From assembly GCA_028871345.1 (NCBI GenBank), contig JAGWNK010000001.1, positions 186,001-250,000 on the forward strand: 64,000 bases of DNA, read 5' to 3'. The first letter of the stretch is position 1, and each line of letters starts with the position of its first letter. Below, piece after piece: positions 16,925 through 25,876 of the stretch. This stretch comes from Alphaproteobacteria bacterium (GTDB lineage Bacteria > Pseudomonadota > Alphaproteobacteria > Micropepsales > Micropepsaceae). The translations under genes and the position numbers were made by a program. Under the pieces are notes generated by a model. That model made no database searches, had not been told where the DNA came from, and saw only the letters and a list, made by a program, of their open reading frames with translations.

Positions 16925-18502
16925 ATGCCCAAGGTCCTCATCGCCGACAAGCTTTCCCCCGCCGCCGTCGCCATCTTCAAGATGCGCGGCGTCGAAGCCG
17001 ACGTGAAAACCGGGCTTTCCAAGGAAGAGCTGCTGAAGATCGTCGACCAGTATGACGGCATCGCGATCCGCTCCGCCACCAAGGTTACGGCCGAGGTCAT
17101 CAAGGCGGCGAAGAAGCTGAAGGTCGTCGGCCGCGCCGGCATCGGGGTCGACAACGTCGACATTCCCGCCGCGACAGCCGCCGGCGTCATCGTCATGAAC
17201 ACGCCGTTCGGCAACTCGATCACCACCGCCGAACACGCCATCGCGCTGATGATGGCGCTGGCTCGCGAGCTGCCAGCGGCCAATTCCTCGACCCACGCCG
17301 GCAAGTGGGAGAAGAACCGCTTCATGGGCGTCGAACTCTACGGCAAGACGCTGGGCCTGATCGGCGCGGGCAACATCGGCGGCATCGTCGCCGACCGCGC
17401 CAAGGGCCTGAAGATGCATGTCGTCGCCTACGATCCCTATCTGTCGCCTGAGCGGGCGCAGGAACTTGGCGTGGAGAAGGTCGAGCTCGACGAACTGCTG
17501 GGCCGCGCCGATTTCATCACGCTGCACACTCCGCTCACCAGCGAGACGCGCAACATCATCTCGGCCGACGCCATCAACAAGATGAGGAAGGGCGTGCGCA
17601 TCATCAACTGCGCCCGCGGCGGGCTGGTTGACGAAGGGGCGCTCAAGGCCGCGCTCGACTCCGGGCAGGTGGCGGGCGCCGCCCTCGACGTCTTCTCGGA
17701 GGAACCTGCGAAGACGAACATCCTGTTCGGTCACGACAAAGTGGTCGCGACGCCGCATTTGGGCGCCTCGACCGAGGAAGCGCAGGAGAACGTGGCCCTC
17801 CAGGTGGCCGAACAGATCTCGGACTACCTTCTCACGGGCGCCATCATCAACGCACTCAACATGCCCTCGATCAGCGCCCAGGAAGCGCAGCTGGTGAGGC
17901 CGTGGATCGCCTTGGCCGCCAAGCTTGGCGCCTTCGCGGGGCAGCTCACGGAGACCAGCATCGAATCGGTGGAGATCCTCTACGAAGGGACCGCCGCGAC
18001 GATGAACCAGCGGGCGCTGACACAGGCGGCCTTGGCAGGCCTGCTCAAACCGCATCTACCGGAAGTCAACATGGTCAATGCCCCGATCGTGGCCAAGGAG
18101 CGCGCCATCAAGGTGAGCGAGACGCGCCGCGACCGGCAGGGCATATACGAGGGTTACATCAAGATCACAGTCAAGACGGCGAAGATGGAGCGCGGCGTTG
18201 CCGGCACGGTATTCTCCGACGGCCGGCCGCGGCTGATCCAGGTCAAGGGCATCAATCTGGATGCCGAATTCGCGCCGCACATGCTCTACGTCACCAACGA
18301 AGACAAGCCCGGTTTCATCGGCAGGCTGGGCACGCTCTTGGGCGAAGCGCACGTGAACATTGCGAATTTCACGCTCGGCCGTGCCGCGCCGGGGTCCGAT
18401 GCCATCGCGCTGGTGGAGGTCGACGGTGAAGTCAGCGAAACCGTCGTAGCGGAAATCCGCAGGCTTCCCCATGTCCGGCGGGCCAAGGCCCTTGCATTCT
18501 AG
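16925..18502 (+). CDS. serA: D-3-phosphoglycerate dehydrogenase SerA
   Basis: First step of serine synthesis: NAD-dependent oxidation of 3-phosphoglycerate. 525 residues, the long form. NAD-binding domain with GLIGAGNIGGIVADRAKGL; catalytic residues in NCARGGLVDEGAL and TPHLGASTEEAQENVALQVA; then an ASB-like domain and a C-terminal ACT domain (VTNEDKPGFIGRLGTLLGEA) that usually mediates serine feedback. Last gene of the serine operon. Confidence 0.96.
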   Translation: MPKVLIADKLSPAAVAIFKMRGVEADVKTGLSKEELLKIVDQYDGIAIRSATKVTAEVIKAAKKLKVVGRAGIGVDNVDIPAATAAGVIVMNTPFGNSITTAEHAIALMMALARELPAANSSTHAGKWEKNRFMGVELYGKTLGLIGAGNIGGIVADRAKGLKMHVVAYDPYLSPERAQELGVEKVELDELLGRADFITLHTPLTSETRNIISADAINKMRKGVRIINCARGGLVDEGALKAALDSGQVAGAALDVFSEEPAKTNILFGHDKVVATPHLGASTEEAQENVALQVAEQISDYLLTGAIINALNMPSISAQEAQLVRPWIALAAKLGAFAGQLTETSIESVEILYEGTAATMNQRALTQAALAGLLKPHLPEVNMVNAPIVAKERAIKVSETRRDRQGIYEGYIKITVKTAKMERGVAGTVFSDGRPRLIQVKGINLDAEFAPHMLYVTNEDKPGFIGRLGTLLGEAHVNIANFTLGRAAPGSDAIALVEVDGEVSETVVAEIRRLPHVRRAKALAF

Positions 18503-18559
18503 GGGGCTTGCATATTAAGAGCCGCCCTCCCACGTATAGATGACGGTGGGGGGGCGGAC

Positions 18560-19159
18560 ATGGCGCCGGTCGTCGCGGTCTATATTCTCTGGTTCATTTG
18601 GGTGCTGACCTGGATTGCAGCTACGCAATGGCTCCATCCGAAGGGCAAGCACGCCCATATCGGATTGGAGGTCGTCTACCGCGTGCTCGCGGTCGGCGGT
18701 TTCCTGCTGCTGATGGGCGTGCAGCCGGTGCCCCGCTACGACCTGGACGACTGGTTCTGGCGCCCGCTCGACGGAACCGCAGGCTGGTGGTTGTTCCTGG
18801 TGACCCTGGCCGGCTTCGTCCTGGCCTGGTGGGCGCGCATTCAGCTGGGTCGCGTCTGGTCCGACACCTTGAACAAGAGCCACGACCATCACGTCATCCA
18901 GACGGGGCCCTACGCGGTGGTGCGCCAGCCCGTCTACACGGGCATCATCATCTCGTCCTTCGCGACTGCTGCGATATTCGGACTGCCCTGGAGGCTGTTC
19001 GGCGCCGTCGTCATGTCGGCCGGCTTCGTCATCAAGGCGCTCCTCGAGGAACAGTTCCTGCGCGAGGAGCTTGCGGAAGCCTATGACGACTATGCCAAGC
19101 GCGTGCCCCTTCTCGTGCCGTTCTGGCCGCAGAAGATCTGGCCTTCGCAACACGCCTGA
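18560..19159 (+). CDS. Isoprenylcysteine carboxyl methyltransferase-like membrane protein (copy 1)
   Basis: 199 residues with about four membrane helices and the C-terminal ICMT/PEMT SAM-binding signature QTGPYAVVRQPVYTG, then EEQFLREELAEAYDDYAKRV. Bacterial members methylate poorly known substrates. A near-identical architecture follows 5 bases downstream, so the pair is a tandem duplication. Confidence 0.85.
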   Translation: MAPVVAVYILWFIWVLTWIAATQWLHPKGKHAHIGLEVVYRVLAVGGFLLLMGVQPVPRYDLDDWFWRPLDGTAGWWLFLVTLAGFVLAWWARIQLGRVWSDTLNKSHDHHVIQTGPYAVVRQPVYTGIIISSFATAAIFGLPWRLFGAVVMSAGFVIKALLEEQFLREELAEAYDDYAKRVPLLVPFWPQKIWPSQHA

Positions 19160-19164
19160 CGCCG

Positions 19165-19761
19165 ATGGAAAATTTGGACCTGTCTCCGCCGACCGTGATC
19201 CTGGGCATCTGGCTCGCCTGGGTGATCTCCTGGCTCGCTGCCGCAGCGTGGAGCAAGCCCGCGGCGAGGAAGGCCGGCTTGGCCCGCGAATTCCTCTACC
19301 GGGCCGCGATCTTTGGCGGCGCCCTGGTGCTGGCCGTGCTGCGCCGTTTTCCGCACGGCCTCGATACCCGACTGTGGCCGCCGTCACCGGACCTGCAATG
19401 GGGTCTGGTCGCCGCAGTGGCAGCGGGCTGTCTATTCACCTGGTGGGCGCGCCTCCACTTGGGAAGCCTGTGGTCGAGCAACGTCACGCGAAAGGACGAT
19501 CACCGGGTGATCGACACCGGTCCCTATCGGATCGTGCGCCATCCCATCTATACGGGCATGATATTGGCGCTTCTGGCGACCGCGCTGGAATACGCGACGC
19601 CGCTCGTCTTTGCCGGCATCGCGCTGATGATCATCGGCATCGTCATGAAGGCCCGTCTGGAGGAGGGATTCCTGCGTTCCGAGCTGGGCAAGGGAGCCTA
19701 TGACACCTATGCCAGGCGCGTGCCGATGCTGGTGCCGTTCTGGCCGCGGCGAACAGACTAG
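19165..19761 (+). CDS. Isoprenylcysteine carboxyl methyltransferase-like membrane protein (copy 2)
   Basis: 198 residues, the paralogue of the preceding gene. The motif is [20 protein letters not shown], with [20 protein letters not shown] and the end [12 protein letters not shown], which matches copy 1 almost residue for residue. The histidine of RHP is present here but is glutamine (RQP) in copy 1. The two are almost certainly co-transcribed. Confidence 0.85.
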   Translation: MENLDLSPPTVILGIWLAWVISWLAAAAWSKPAARKAGLAREFLYRAAIFGGALVLAVLRRFPHGLDTRLWPPSPDLQWGLVAAVAAGCLFTWWARLHLGSLWSSNVTRKDDHRVIDTGPYRIVRHPIYTGMILALLATALEYATPLVFAGIALMIIGIVMKARLEEGFLRSELGKGAYDTYARRVPMLVPFWPRRTD

Positions 19762-20810
19762 GCCGCCTTCAACGACGCCATGTCGATGACAAAGCGATAG
19801 CGGACGTCGCTTTTCACGACACGATCGAAGGCTTCGTTGACCTTCTGGATCGGGATGACCTCGATGTCGGAGGTGATGCCGTGATGGCCGCAGAAGTCCA
19901 GCATCTCCTGGGTTTCCCGGATGCCGCCGATCATCGATCCGGCCAGTTGACGCCGCATGCCGATGAGCGCTCCGGCACCCACCGGCACCTGCGATTCCGG
20001 AACCCCCACCACCACCATCGTCGCATCGCGCTTGAGCAGCCCGAGATACTGATTCCAGTCGATGCCCGTTCCCACGGTGCAGATGATGAGGTCGAACGAG
20101 TTTTTGAGCGCCTCGAACGTCGCAGGCTCGGCCGTGGCGTAGAAATGATCGGCGCCCAGACGCTTGGCGTCGTCCTTCTTATGCAAGGAATGGCTGAGGA
20201 CCGTGACCTCGGCGCCCAGCGCGTGCGCAATCTTCACCCCCATATGGCCGAGACCGCCCAAGCCTAGAATTGCGACCTTCTTGCCAAGGCCCGCCTTCCA
20301 GTGCTTCAGCGGTGAATAGAGCGTGATGCCGGCGCACAGAAGCGGCGCCGCGCCGTCCAGCGGCAGGTTGTCGGGAATGCGCAGAACGAAGTCCTCGTCG
20401 ACCACGATCTTGTCGGAATAGCCGCCGTGAGTGCGCGTTTCGTGGTCCTGCTCGGTGCTGTTGTAGGTGAAGCTGATGCCACTCGTGCAGTAGTTCTCCA
20501 TGTGGCCGCGGCAGTTGTCGCAGACGCGGCAGGAATCGACCATGCAGCCGACGCCGACGTGGCCGCCGGGCTTGTATTTCTTCACATGAGGGCCGACGGC
20601 CGTCACCACTCCGGTGATCTCGTGACCGGGTACCATGGGAAACACGGAACCGCCCCACTCGTCGCGCACCTGGTGGATGTCGGTATGGCAGATGCCGCAG
20701 TAGCGGATGTCGATGACGACGTCGTGATCCCTGGGATCGCGGCGTTCCAGGGAGAACGGCGCCAGCCGCGCCTTCGCCGCGGGTGCGGCATATGCCTTGG
20801 TCTTGAGCAT
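19758..20810 (-). CDS. Zinc-dependent NAD(P) alcohol dehydrogenase (YahK/cinnamyl type)
   Basis: 350 residues from ATG 20810. Catalytic zinc ligands in CGICHTDIH and PGHEITG; structural zinc cysteines in [18 protein letters not shown]; nucleotide-binding [20 protein letters not shown]. This is the aldehyde/cinnamyl alcohol reductase group with broad aldehyde substrates. The start is set at the methionine before LKTKAYAAP; the upstream extension has no family match. It overlaps the end of the second ICMT gene by 4 bases, convergently. Confidence 0.93.
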   Translation of the reverse strand: MLKTKAYAAPAAKARLAPFSLERRDPRDHDVVIDIRYCGICHTDIHQVRDEWGGSVFPMVPGHEITGVVTAVGPHVKKYKPGGHVGVGCMVDSCRVCDNCRGHMENYCTSGISFTYNSTEQDHETRTHGGYSDKIVVDEDFVLRIPDNLPLDGAAPLLCAGITLYSPLKHWKAGLGKKVAILGLGGLGHMGVKIAHALGAEVTVLSHSLHKKDDAKRLGADHFYATAEPATFEALKNSFDLIICTVGTGIDWNQYLGLLKRDATMVVVGVPESQVPVGAGALIGMRRQLAGSMIGGIRETQEMLDFCGHHGITSDIEVIPIQKVNEAFDRVVKSDVRYRFVIDMASLKAA

Positions 20811-20907
20811 TTTCTTGTTCCTTCGTAGCGACACCCAGTGCCTAGCTATGCCTAAAGCACACGAAATCAAGCGATGCCCGAGGGCGTGCCCTCATACCGC
20901 AGATGCA

Positions 20908-21705
20908 TCAGTGCCCGTGAAACACGGGAGCCCGTTTTTCGAAGAATGCCGCAAGAGCTTCGGCATGGTCTCCGCTCACATGGGCACGGCCCTGCGCCAC
21001 GGCGGAGCGATCCATGATCGTGGCGAAATCCGCATCAAGCGCTTCGCGCATCAGCTTCTTCGTCATGCGAAGGACGCCGGGCGGCTGGCGCGCGATGCGC
21101 TCCGCCAATCCGCGCACCTCGTTCATCAGCCATTCGAGCGGCACTAGGCGGGAGACGAGGCCCCAGGAAAGCGCGGTCTGGGCATCGATGGTGTCGGCCC
21201 CGAAGAACAACTCTGCCGCGCGGGCATGACCGATGATAAGCGGCAGAAGCCACGCCCCGCCGTCCCCCGGAACCAGGCCGACCTTCAAGAACGTCGCACC
21301 GAATGTCGCCGTGTCCGCTGAGATGCGGATGTCGGCGAGGCAGGCGACGTCGTTGCCCAGCCCGATGGCCGCGCCGTTGATCGCCGCGATCACCGGCACC
21401 TCGATGTTCCAGAGACTTCTCACGACTTTGTGGATGTCCGTCTTGTAGGCGTCCCGGATCTCCTCCGCGGTTCCGGCGAATGGCGGGATGCGATCGCGCA
21501 TCGCCTTCACATTGCCACCCGCAGAGAACACCGGCCCCGCCCCGGTCAGGATCACGCAGCGCAGATTGCGGTCGCCGTTGATGCGGGCGCAGGTTTCCTC
21601 GAACAACGCACCGTCGCCGGGCTCGCCCAGGATGTTGCGCGATTCGGGGCGGTTGAGCGTCAGAGTTGCGACGAAACCATCCTTCTCGAACAAAAGCGCC
21701 GACAT
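20908..21705 (-). CDS. Enoyl-CoA hydratase/isomerase (crotonase) family
   Basis: 265 residues. Oxyanion-hole segments FSAGGNVKAMRD and AINGAAIGLGNDVACLADIR define the crotonase fold. In GATFLKVGLVPGDGG the usual second catalytic Glu position reads Gly-Asp, so the exact reaction (hydratase or isomerase) is open. It lies downstream of two acyl-CoA dehydrogenases on the same strand, as in a beta-oxidation-like set. Confidence 0.88.
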   Translation of the reverse strand: MSALLFEKDGFVATLTLNRPESRNILGEPGDGALFEETCARINGDRNLRCVILTGAGPVFSAGGNVKAMRDRIPPFAGTAEEIRDAYKTDIHKVVRSLWNIEVPVIAAINGAAIGLGNDVACLADIRISADTATFGATFLKVGLVPGDGGAWLLPLIIGHARAAELFFGADTIDAQTALSWGLVSRLVPLEWLMNEVRGLAERIARQPPGVLRMTKKLMREALDADFATIMDRSAVAQGRAHVSGDHAEALAAFFEKRAPVFHGH

Positions 21706-21758
21706 GATCCTCTCCGCTTTCAGGACGCCGCCAGTCTAGCGCGATTCACCAGCGAGCG

Positions 21759-22883
21759 TTACGAGGTTGCGAAGCGGGCCAGGTGATGGTCGACATCGCC
21801 GTAGAGCGTCTCGAGCATGGTCAGGCGCTTGAAGTAATGGCCCGCGGCGAGTTCGTCGGTCATCCCCATGCCGCCGTGGATCTGGATCGCCTGCTGCCCC
21901 ACAAAACGCGCCGCCTTGCTGACCTGCACTTTCGCCGCCGACGCGGATTTCGCGCGTTCGGCGTGGTCTGCCAGCTTGAGGGTCGCCATCAAGGTAATCG
22001 ATGTCGCCTGCTCCACTTGGATGAACATGTCCACCATTCGGTGCTGCAGCACCTGAAACGATCCGATCGGCTTGCCGAACTGCTTGCGCTGCTTGGAATA
22101 GGCCACGGTGGTGTCGAGCAGAGCGCCCATGGCGCCGACCGCCTCGGCGCAATGCGCGACGATTGCCTCGTCCGTCGCCTGTTCGATGAGCGCCAGGCCG
22201 CCATCGAGCGGACCGATCAGCGCCTCGACCGGGAGCGCGACGTTCTCGAAGGTGATTTCGCAGGCGCGACCACCCTCGACCGTGGGATAGTCTCGCGTCG
22301 AAATACCGGTCGCGGACTTGTCCACCAGGAATAGAGAAACGCCGGCGGCGTCACGTTCGCTTCCGGCGGTGCGAGCCGTCACCAGGAGTGCGTCCGCCCA
22401 TGGCGCACCGATCACGACGGCCTTATAGCCGTTGAGAAGATAACCGTTGCCCTGCTTCTTGGCCGTCGTCGCCAGATGCGCAAGGTTGTAGCGTCCCTTC
22501 GGCTCGGCAAAGGCGAAAGCAATGATGGACCGGCCGGCGGCAATCTTCGGCAGCCATGCTTCCTGCTGCGCCCGTGTTCCCGCCCGTGCCAAAAGTCCGC
22601 CCGCCACGATCACCGTCGGAACATAGGGCTCGATCACCAGAGCGCGTCCGAACTCCTTCATGACGATCATCGTTTCGATCGGGCCGCCGCCCAGACCACC
22701 GCAGGAGTCCGGCAGAGGTGCTGCCGCCAGGCCCAGTTCGGCGAAAACCTTCCAATGGTCGGGATCGCGCCCTTCGTCCGTGCGCGTGAATTTGCGCCAG
22801 GTTTCGAAGGTGTAGTTGTCGGCCAGATAACGGGCGACCGAGTTCTGCAGCAACGTCTGTTCTTCGCTGAACGAAAAATCCAT
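21759..22883 (-). CDS. Acyl-CoA dehydrogenase (first of two)
   Basis: 374 residues of the FAD acyl-CoA dehydrogenase fold: N-terminal helical domain, beta domain with FAFAEPKGRYNLAHLAT, and C-terminal part with YSKQRKQFGKPIGSFQVLQH and QIHGGMGMTDELAAGHYFKR. The usual catalytic glutamate is not obvious from motif alone. Paired with the dehydrogenase to its right, as often in operons encoding a heteromeric enzyme. Confidence 0.9.
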   Translation of the reverse strand: MDFSFSEEQTLLQNSVARYLADNYTFETWRKFTRTDEGRDPDHWKVFAELGLAAAPLPDSCGGLGGGPIETMIVMKEFGRALVIEPYVPTVIVAGGLLARAGTRAQQEAWLPKIAAGRSIIAFAFAEPKGRYNLAHLATTAKKQGNGYLLNGYKAVVIGAPWADALLVTARTAGSERDAAGVSLFLVDKSATGISTRDYPTVEGGRACEITFENVALPVEALIGPLDGGLALIEQATDEAIVAHCAEAVGAMGALLDTTVAYSKQRKQFGKPIGSFQVLQHRMVDMFIQVEQATSITLMATLKLADHAERAKSASAAKVQVSKAARFVGQQAIQIHGGMGMTDELAAGHYFKRLTMLETLYGDVDHHLARFATS

Positions 22884-22906
22884 TAGGAACCTGCGCTCAT
22901 TGTTTG

Positions 22907-22953
22907 CCCCGTTTGCGGGGAGGTGGTCGCGACGCTACCCGGGCAAACGGGGC
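22907..22953. repeat. 11-bp inverted repeat between the two acyl-CoA dehydrogenase genes
   Basis: GCCCCGTTTGC (22907-22917) and GCAAACGGGGC (22943-22953) are perfect inverted copies around a 25-base spacer. A local hairpin CCCCG-TTTG-CGGGG lies within the left arm. No U-run follows. It fills most of the 88-base gap. Confidence 0.6.
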
Positions 22954-22971
22954 CAGAAATGTACGGTCCGC

Positions 22972-24159
22972 TCATAATCCCAGAACGGCCTTAGCGATGA
23001 TGTTGCGCTGAATCTCGTTCGATCCGCCGTAGATCGACGCCTTGCGCATGTTGAAGTAGCGACCCGCCACGCCCTGTGCGAAGTCCGGACCGACCTTCTC
23101 GTTGGGCCCGAGCGCGCGATCGTGGGGAAAGGCGTAATAGCCGACAGACTCCTCGGCGAGTTCGGTGATGCGCTGCTGGACCTCCGTGCCACGGATCTTG
23201 AGAATGGAACTTTCGGGGCCCGCCATTTCGCCTTTCGCCTCCGCTGCCAGGGCGCGCAGTTCCGTGTATTCAAGCGCCATCAGCTCGATCTCGACTTCGG
23301 CGATCTTGCGCCGGAACGCGTCGCTCTCGAGGAGTGGCCCGTCGTCCGCCATTTCCGTACGGGCGAAATCCTTCAGCCGCCTCAGCGCCGTCTTCTGGCG
23401 CGCCACCCCGGCGATGCCGGCGCGCTCGTTTACCAGCAGAAATTTGGCGTAGGTCCAACCCTTGTTCTGCTCGCCGACCAGATTCTCGGCGGGAACGTGC
23501 ACGTTGTCGAAGAAGACTTCGTTCACCTCGCGGGCACCGTCGAGCACGATGATCGGCCTTACCTTGATACCCGGCGATTTCATGTCGATGAGCAGAAAGC
23601 TGATGCCTTCCTGCGGCTTGACGTCGGGATCGGTGCGCACAAGGCAGAAGATCCAGTCGGCGTACTGTGCCAGCGTGGTCCAGGTCTTCTGGCCGCTGAC
23701 GACGAAGCCGGTGCCGTCAGGCGCAGCGCGCGTGCGCAGGCTGGCGAGGTCGGACCCGGCGCCCGGCTCGGAATACCCCTGGCACCACCAGTCTTCGCCG
23801 GAAAGAATGCGCGGCAGGAAGCGCTGCTTTTGCGCCTCGCTGCCGAAGGCGATGAGCACGGGCCCCAGCATTTGCAGGCCGAAGGGCAAGAGTGCCGGCA
23901 TCTCGGCCGCGGCGCATTCCTCGTTGAAGATGTAACGCTGCGTGACGCTCCAGCCGGTGCCGCCGTGCTGCTTGGGCCAATGCGGCGCGATCCAGCCTTT
24001 GTGGTAGAGGATCTTGTGCCAGGCGAGATAGTCCTCGCGCGAGCTGGTGTCGGCTTCGAGGCGGCCGACGTCGTCGGGCAGCTTGGTCTTGGCCTCGGCA
24101 AGGAAAGCGCGCACTTCGGTGCGGAACGCTTCTTCTTCGGGTGAGAACGACAGATCCAC
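22972..24159 (-). CDS. Acyl-CoA dehydrogenase (second of two)
   Basis: 395 residues. N-terminal MDLSFSPEEEAFRTEVRAFL, the mid-domain with WCQGYSEPGAGSDLASLRT and QKTWTTLAQYADWIFCLVRT, and the C-terminal KASIYGGSNEIQRNIIAKAV: a complete acyl-CoA dehydrogenase. Together with the neighbouring paralogue and the crotonase it suggests catabolism of a branched, cyclic or isoprenoid acyl-CoA; which one cannot be told from the sequence. Confidence 0.93.
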   Translation of the reverse strand: MDLSFSPEEEAFRTEVRAFLAEAKTKLPDDVGRLEADTSSREDYLAWHKILYHKGWIAPHWPKQHGGTGWSVTQRYIFNEECAAAEMPALLPFGLQMLGPVLIAFGSEAQKQRFLPRILSGEDWWCQGYSEPGAGSDLASLRTRAAPDGTGFVVSGQKTWTTLAQYADWIFCLVRTDPDVKPQEGISFLLIDMKSPGIKVRPIIVLDGAREVNEVFFDNVHVPAENLVGEQNKGWTYAKFLLVNERAGIAGVARQKTALRRLKDFARTEMADDGPLLESDAFRRKIAEVEIELMALEYTELRALAAEAKGEMAGPESSILKIRGTEVQQRITELAEESVGYYAFPHDRALGPNEKVGPDFAQGVAGRYFNMRKASIYGGSNEIQRNIIAKAVLGL

Positions 24160-24287
24160 GGCGATCTCCCAAACGCGCTGGGCATCTGCCCGCGCCGCAA
24201 AGCATGCGACAAGACCGGCTCGCGCGCCAAGCGTGCCGCGGCGTCATCCTTCGTGGAAACAGGGCCGCTGCGGCCGATAGCGGCAGC

Positions 24288-24575
24288 CTAGCTGCGTTCC
24301 CGGCGGATCGCCTCGTGGTGGCGGATCACTTCCTTGACGATGAAGTTGAGGAATTTCTCGGCGAAGTCGGGGTCCAGCTTGGCTTCGTGGGCCAGCGCCC
24401 GCAGGCGGGCGATCTGCTGCGCCTCCCGCTTGGGATCGGCCGGCGGCAGGCCGTGCTCCGCCTTGTAGCGGCCCACGATCTGCGTGCACTTGAAGCGCTC
24501 CGCCAGCATATGAATCAGCGCAGCGTCGATGTTGTCGATCGAGTCGCGCAGGCGCTGAAGTTCGGTTTCCACCAT
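24288..24575 (-). CDS. Chorismate mutase (AroQ class)
   Basis: 95 residues, all helical. LQRLRDSIDNIDAALIHMLA, then ERFKCTQIVGRYKAEHGLPP, DPKREAQQIARL and FIVKEVIRHHEAIRRE match the AroQ chorismate mutase that turns chorismate into prephenate. It is a monofunctional form; the rest of aromatic amino-acid synthesis is elsewhere. Confidence 0.9.
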   Translation of the reverse strand: MVETELQRLRDSIDNIDAALIHMLAERFKCTQIVGRYKAEHGLPPADPKREAQQIARLRALAHEAKLDPDFAEKFLNFIVKEVIRHHEAIRRERS

Positions 24576-24630
24576 GTGCGGGGCCCTCCTCCCGCAGTCT
24601 TAGGCGAGGGCTACCGCCGAGGCAACCGGC

Positions 24631-24735
24631 CTACTTCTTCTTGCGCGAGATGTCGTCGAGTTCGAGCCACATGGCATTCAGGACCGCCAGAGTGCAGGCG
24701 AAGCCCAGACCGAGAACCCAGGAGAAATACCACAT
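24631..24735 (-). CDS. cydX: CydX, small subunit of cytochrome bd oxidase
   Basis: 34 residues: MWYFSWVLGLGFACTLAVLN followed by AMWLELDDISRKKK. Opening with MWYFSW.LG and a Trp-Leu-Glu end of the helix are the CydX hallmarks. GAGG stands 6 bases before the ATG at 24735, and cydB ends 8 bases upstream of the start. CydX stabilises the haems of the oxidase. Confidence 0.94.
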   Translation of the reverse strand: MWYFSWVLGLGFACTLAVLNAMWLELDDISRKKK

Positions 24736-24743
24736 GGCGGACC

Positions 24744-25871
24744 TCAATAATTTCCGTGGCTGTCGGAGGTGATGCTCTCGGCCTGCACCGGGCCCCGGAG
24801 TATCCGGTACGCCCAGCCCGTGTAGGCCATGATGATCGGCAGAAAGATCACCACGCAGCCCAGCATGATCTCGAGCGTCAACTTCGACGAAGATGCATCC
24901 CACACCATCAGGCTCTGATCCGGATAGCTGGTAGACGGCAGGAAGAACGGAAACAGCGACAGACCTGCCGTGGCGATCGTACCGGCCGGCACCAGGGCCG
25001 AGCAAACCCAGGCCAGCGTCGGAACACGCCGCGTCAAGACGGCCAGGACGGCGCCCAGATAGGCGACCAAGGGCGCCAGCCAGAACAGCGGATGCAGCGT
25101 GTAATTCGACCACCACCCGCCGGGAACCCGCGCCACGGTCTTCAGAAGCGGGTTGGATGGCCCATCGGCGGCGATGGCGCTGGTGACCCGCCAGCCGTCC
25201 ATCTGGAGCACCCAATAGCCGGCAAGGGTGAACAGGACAATGAATGCCGCCGCCGCGTACGGAACGGCGGCGCGCGCCCTGCGGCCGGGTTCGCCCGACG
25301 CCTTGAGCGAAAGCCAGGTGGCGCCGTGCAGCACCAACATGGCAACCGAGACCAGGCCCGCCAGGACGGCGAAGGGGTTCAGGAGCGAAAACAGCGTGAT
25401 CTCTTCATGCATGCGCAGATCGCTGTCGAAGCCGTAGGGAACACCCACAAACAGGTTGCCGAACGCCACGCCGAACACCAGTGCCGGCACGAAGCCGCCC
25501 AGGAACAGCGCATAGTCCCACATGGACCTCAGCTTCGGGTTCGTGAACTTCGAGCGGAACTTGAAGCCGACCGGCCGCAGGATGAGGGCGGCCAGCACCA
25601 GAAACATCGCCAGATAGAAACCCGAGAAGGCCGTGGCGTAGAGCGGCGGCCAGGCCGCGAAGATCGCCCCACCGCCGAGGATCAACCACACCTGGTTGCC
25701 TTCCCAGACGGGTCCCACCGTGTTGATGACGACGCGACGCTCCAGGTCGTTCTTGCCGACGAACGGCAGCAGGATGCCGGTCCCCAGGTCAAAGCCGTCC
25801 ATCACGGCGAACCCAATCAGGAGGATTCCGAGGAGCGCCCACCAGATGATCCTGAGAAGTTCATAATCCAT
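24744..25871 (-). CDS. cydB: Cytochrome bd ubiquinol oxidase subunit II
   Basis: 375 residues from the ATG at 25871 (MDYELLRIIWW). Eight to nine membrane helices; family segments are GILLIGFAVMDGFDLGTGIL, INTVGPVWEGNQVWLILGGG and the later SSKLTLEIMLGCV. It is CydA's partner in the high-affinity terminal oxidase. Confidence 0.97.
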   Translation of the reverse strand: MDYELLRIIWWALLGILLIGFAVMDGFDLGTGILLPFVGKNDLERRVVINTVGPVWEGNQVWLILGGGAIFAAWPPLYATAFSGFYLAMFLVLAALILRPVGFKFRSKFTNPKLRSMWDYALFLGGFVPALVFGVAFGNLFVGVPYGFDSDLRMHEEITLFSLLNPFAVLAGLVSVAMLVLHGATWLSLKASGEPGRRARAAVPYAAAAFIVLFTLAGYWVLQMDGWRVTSAIAADGPSNPLLKTVARVPGGWWSNYTLHPLFWLAPLVAYLGAVLAVLTRRVPTLAWVCSALVPAGTIATAGLSLFPFFLPSTSYPDQSLMVWDASSSKLTLEIMLGCVVIFLPIIMAYTGWAYRILRGPVQAESITSDSHGNY

Positions 25872-25876
25872 GACGG

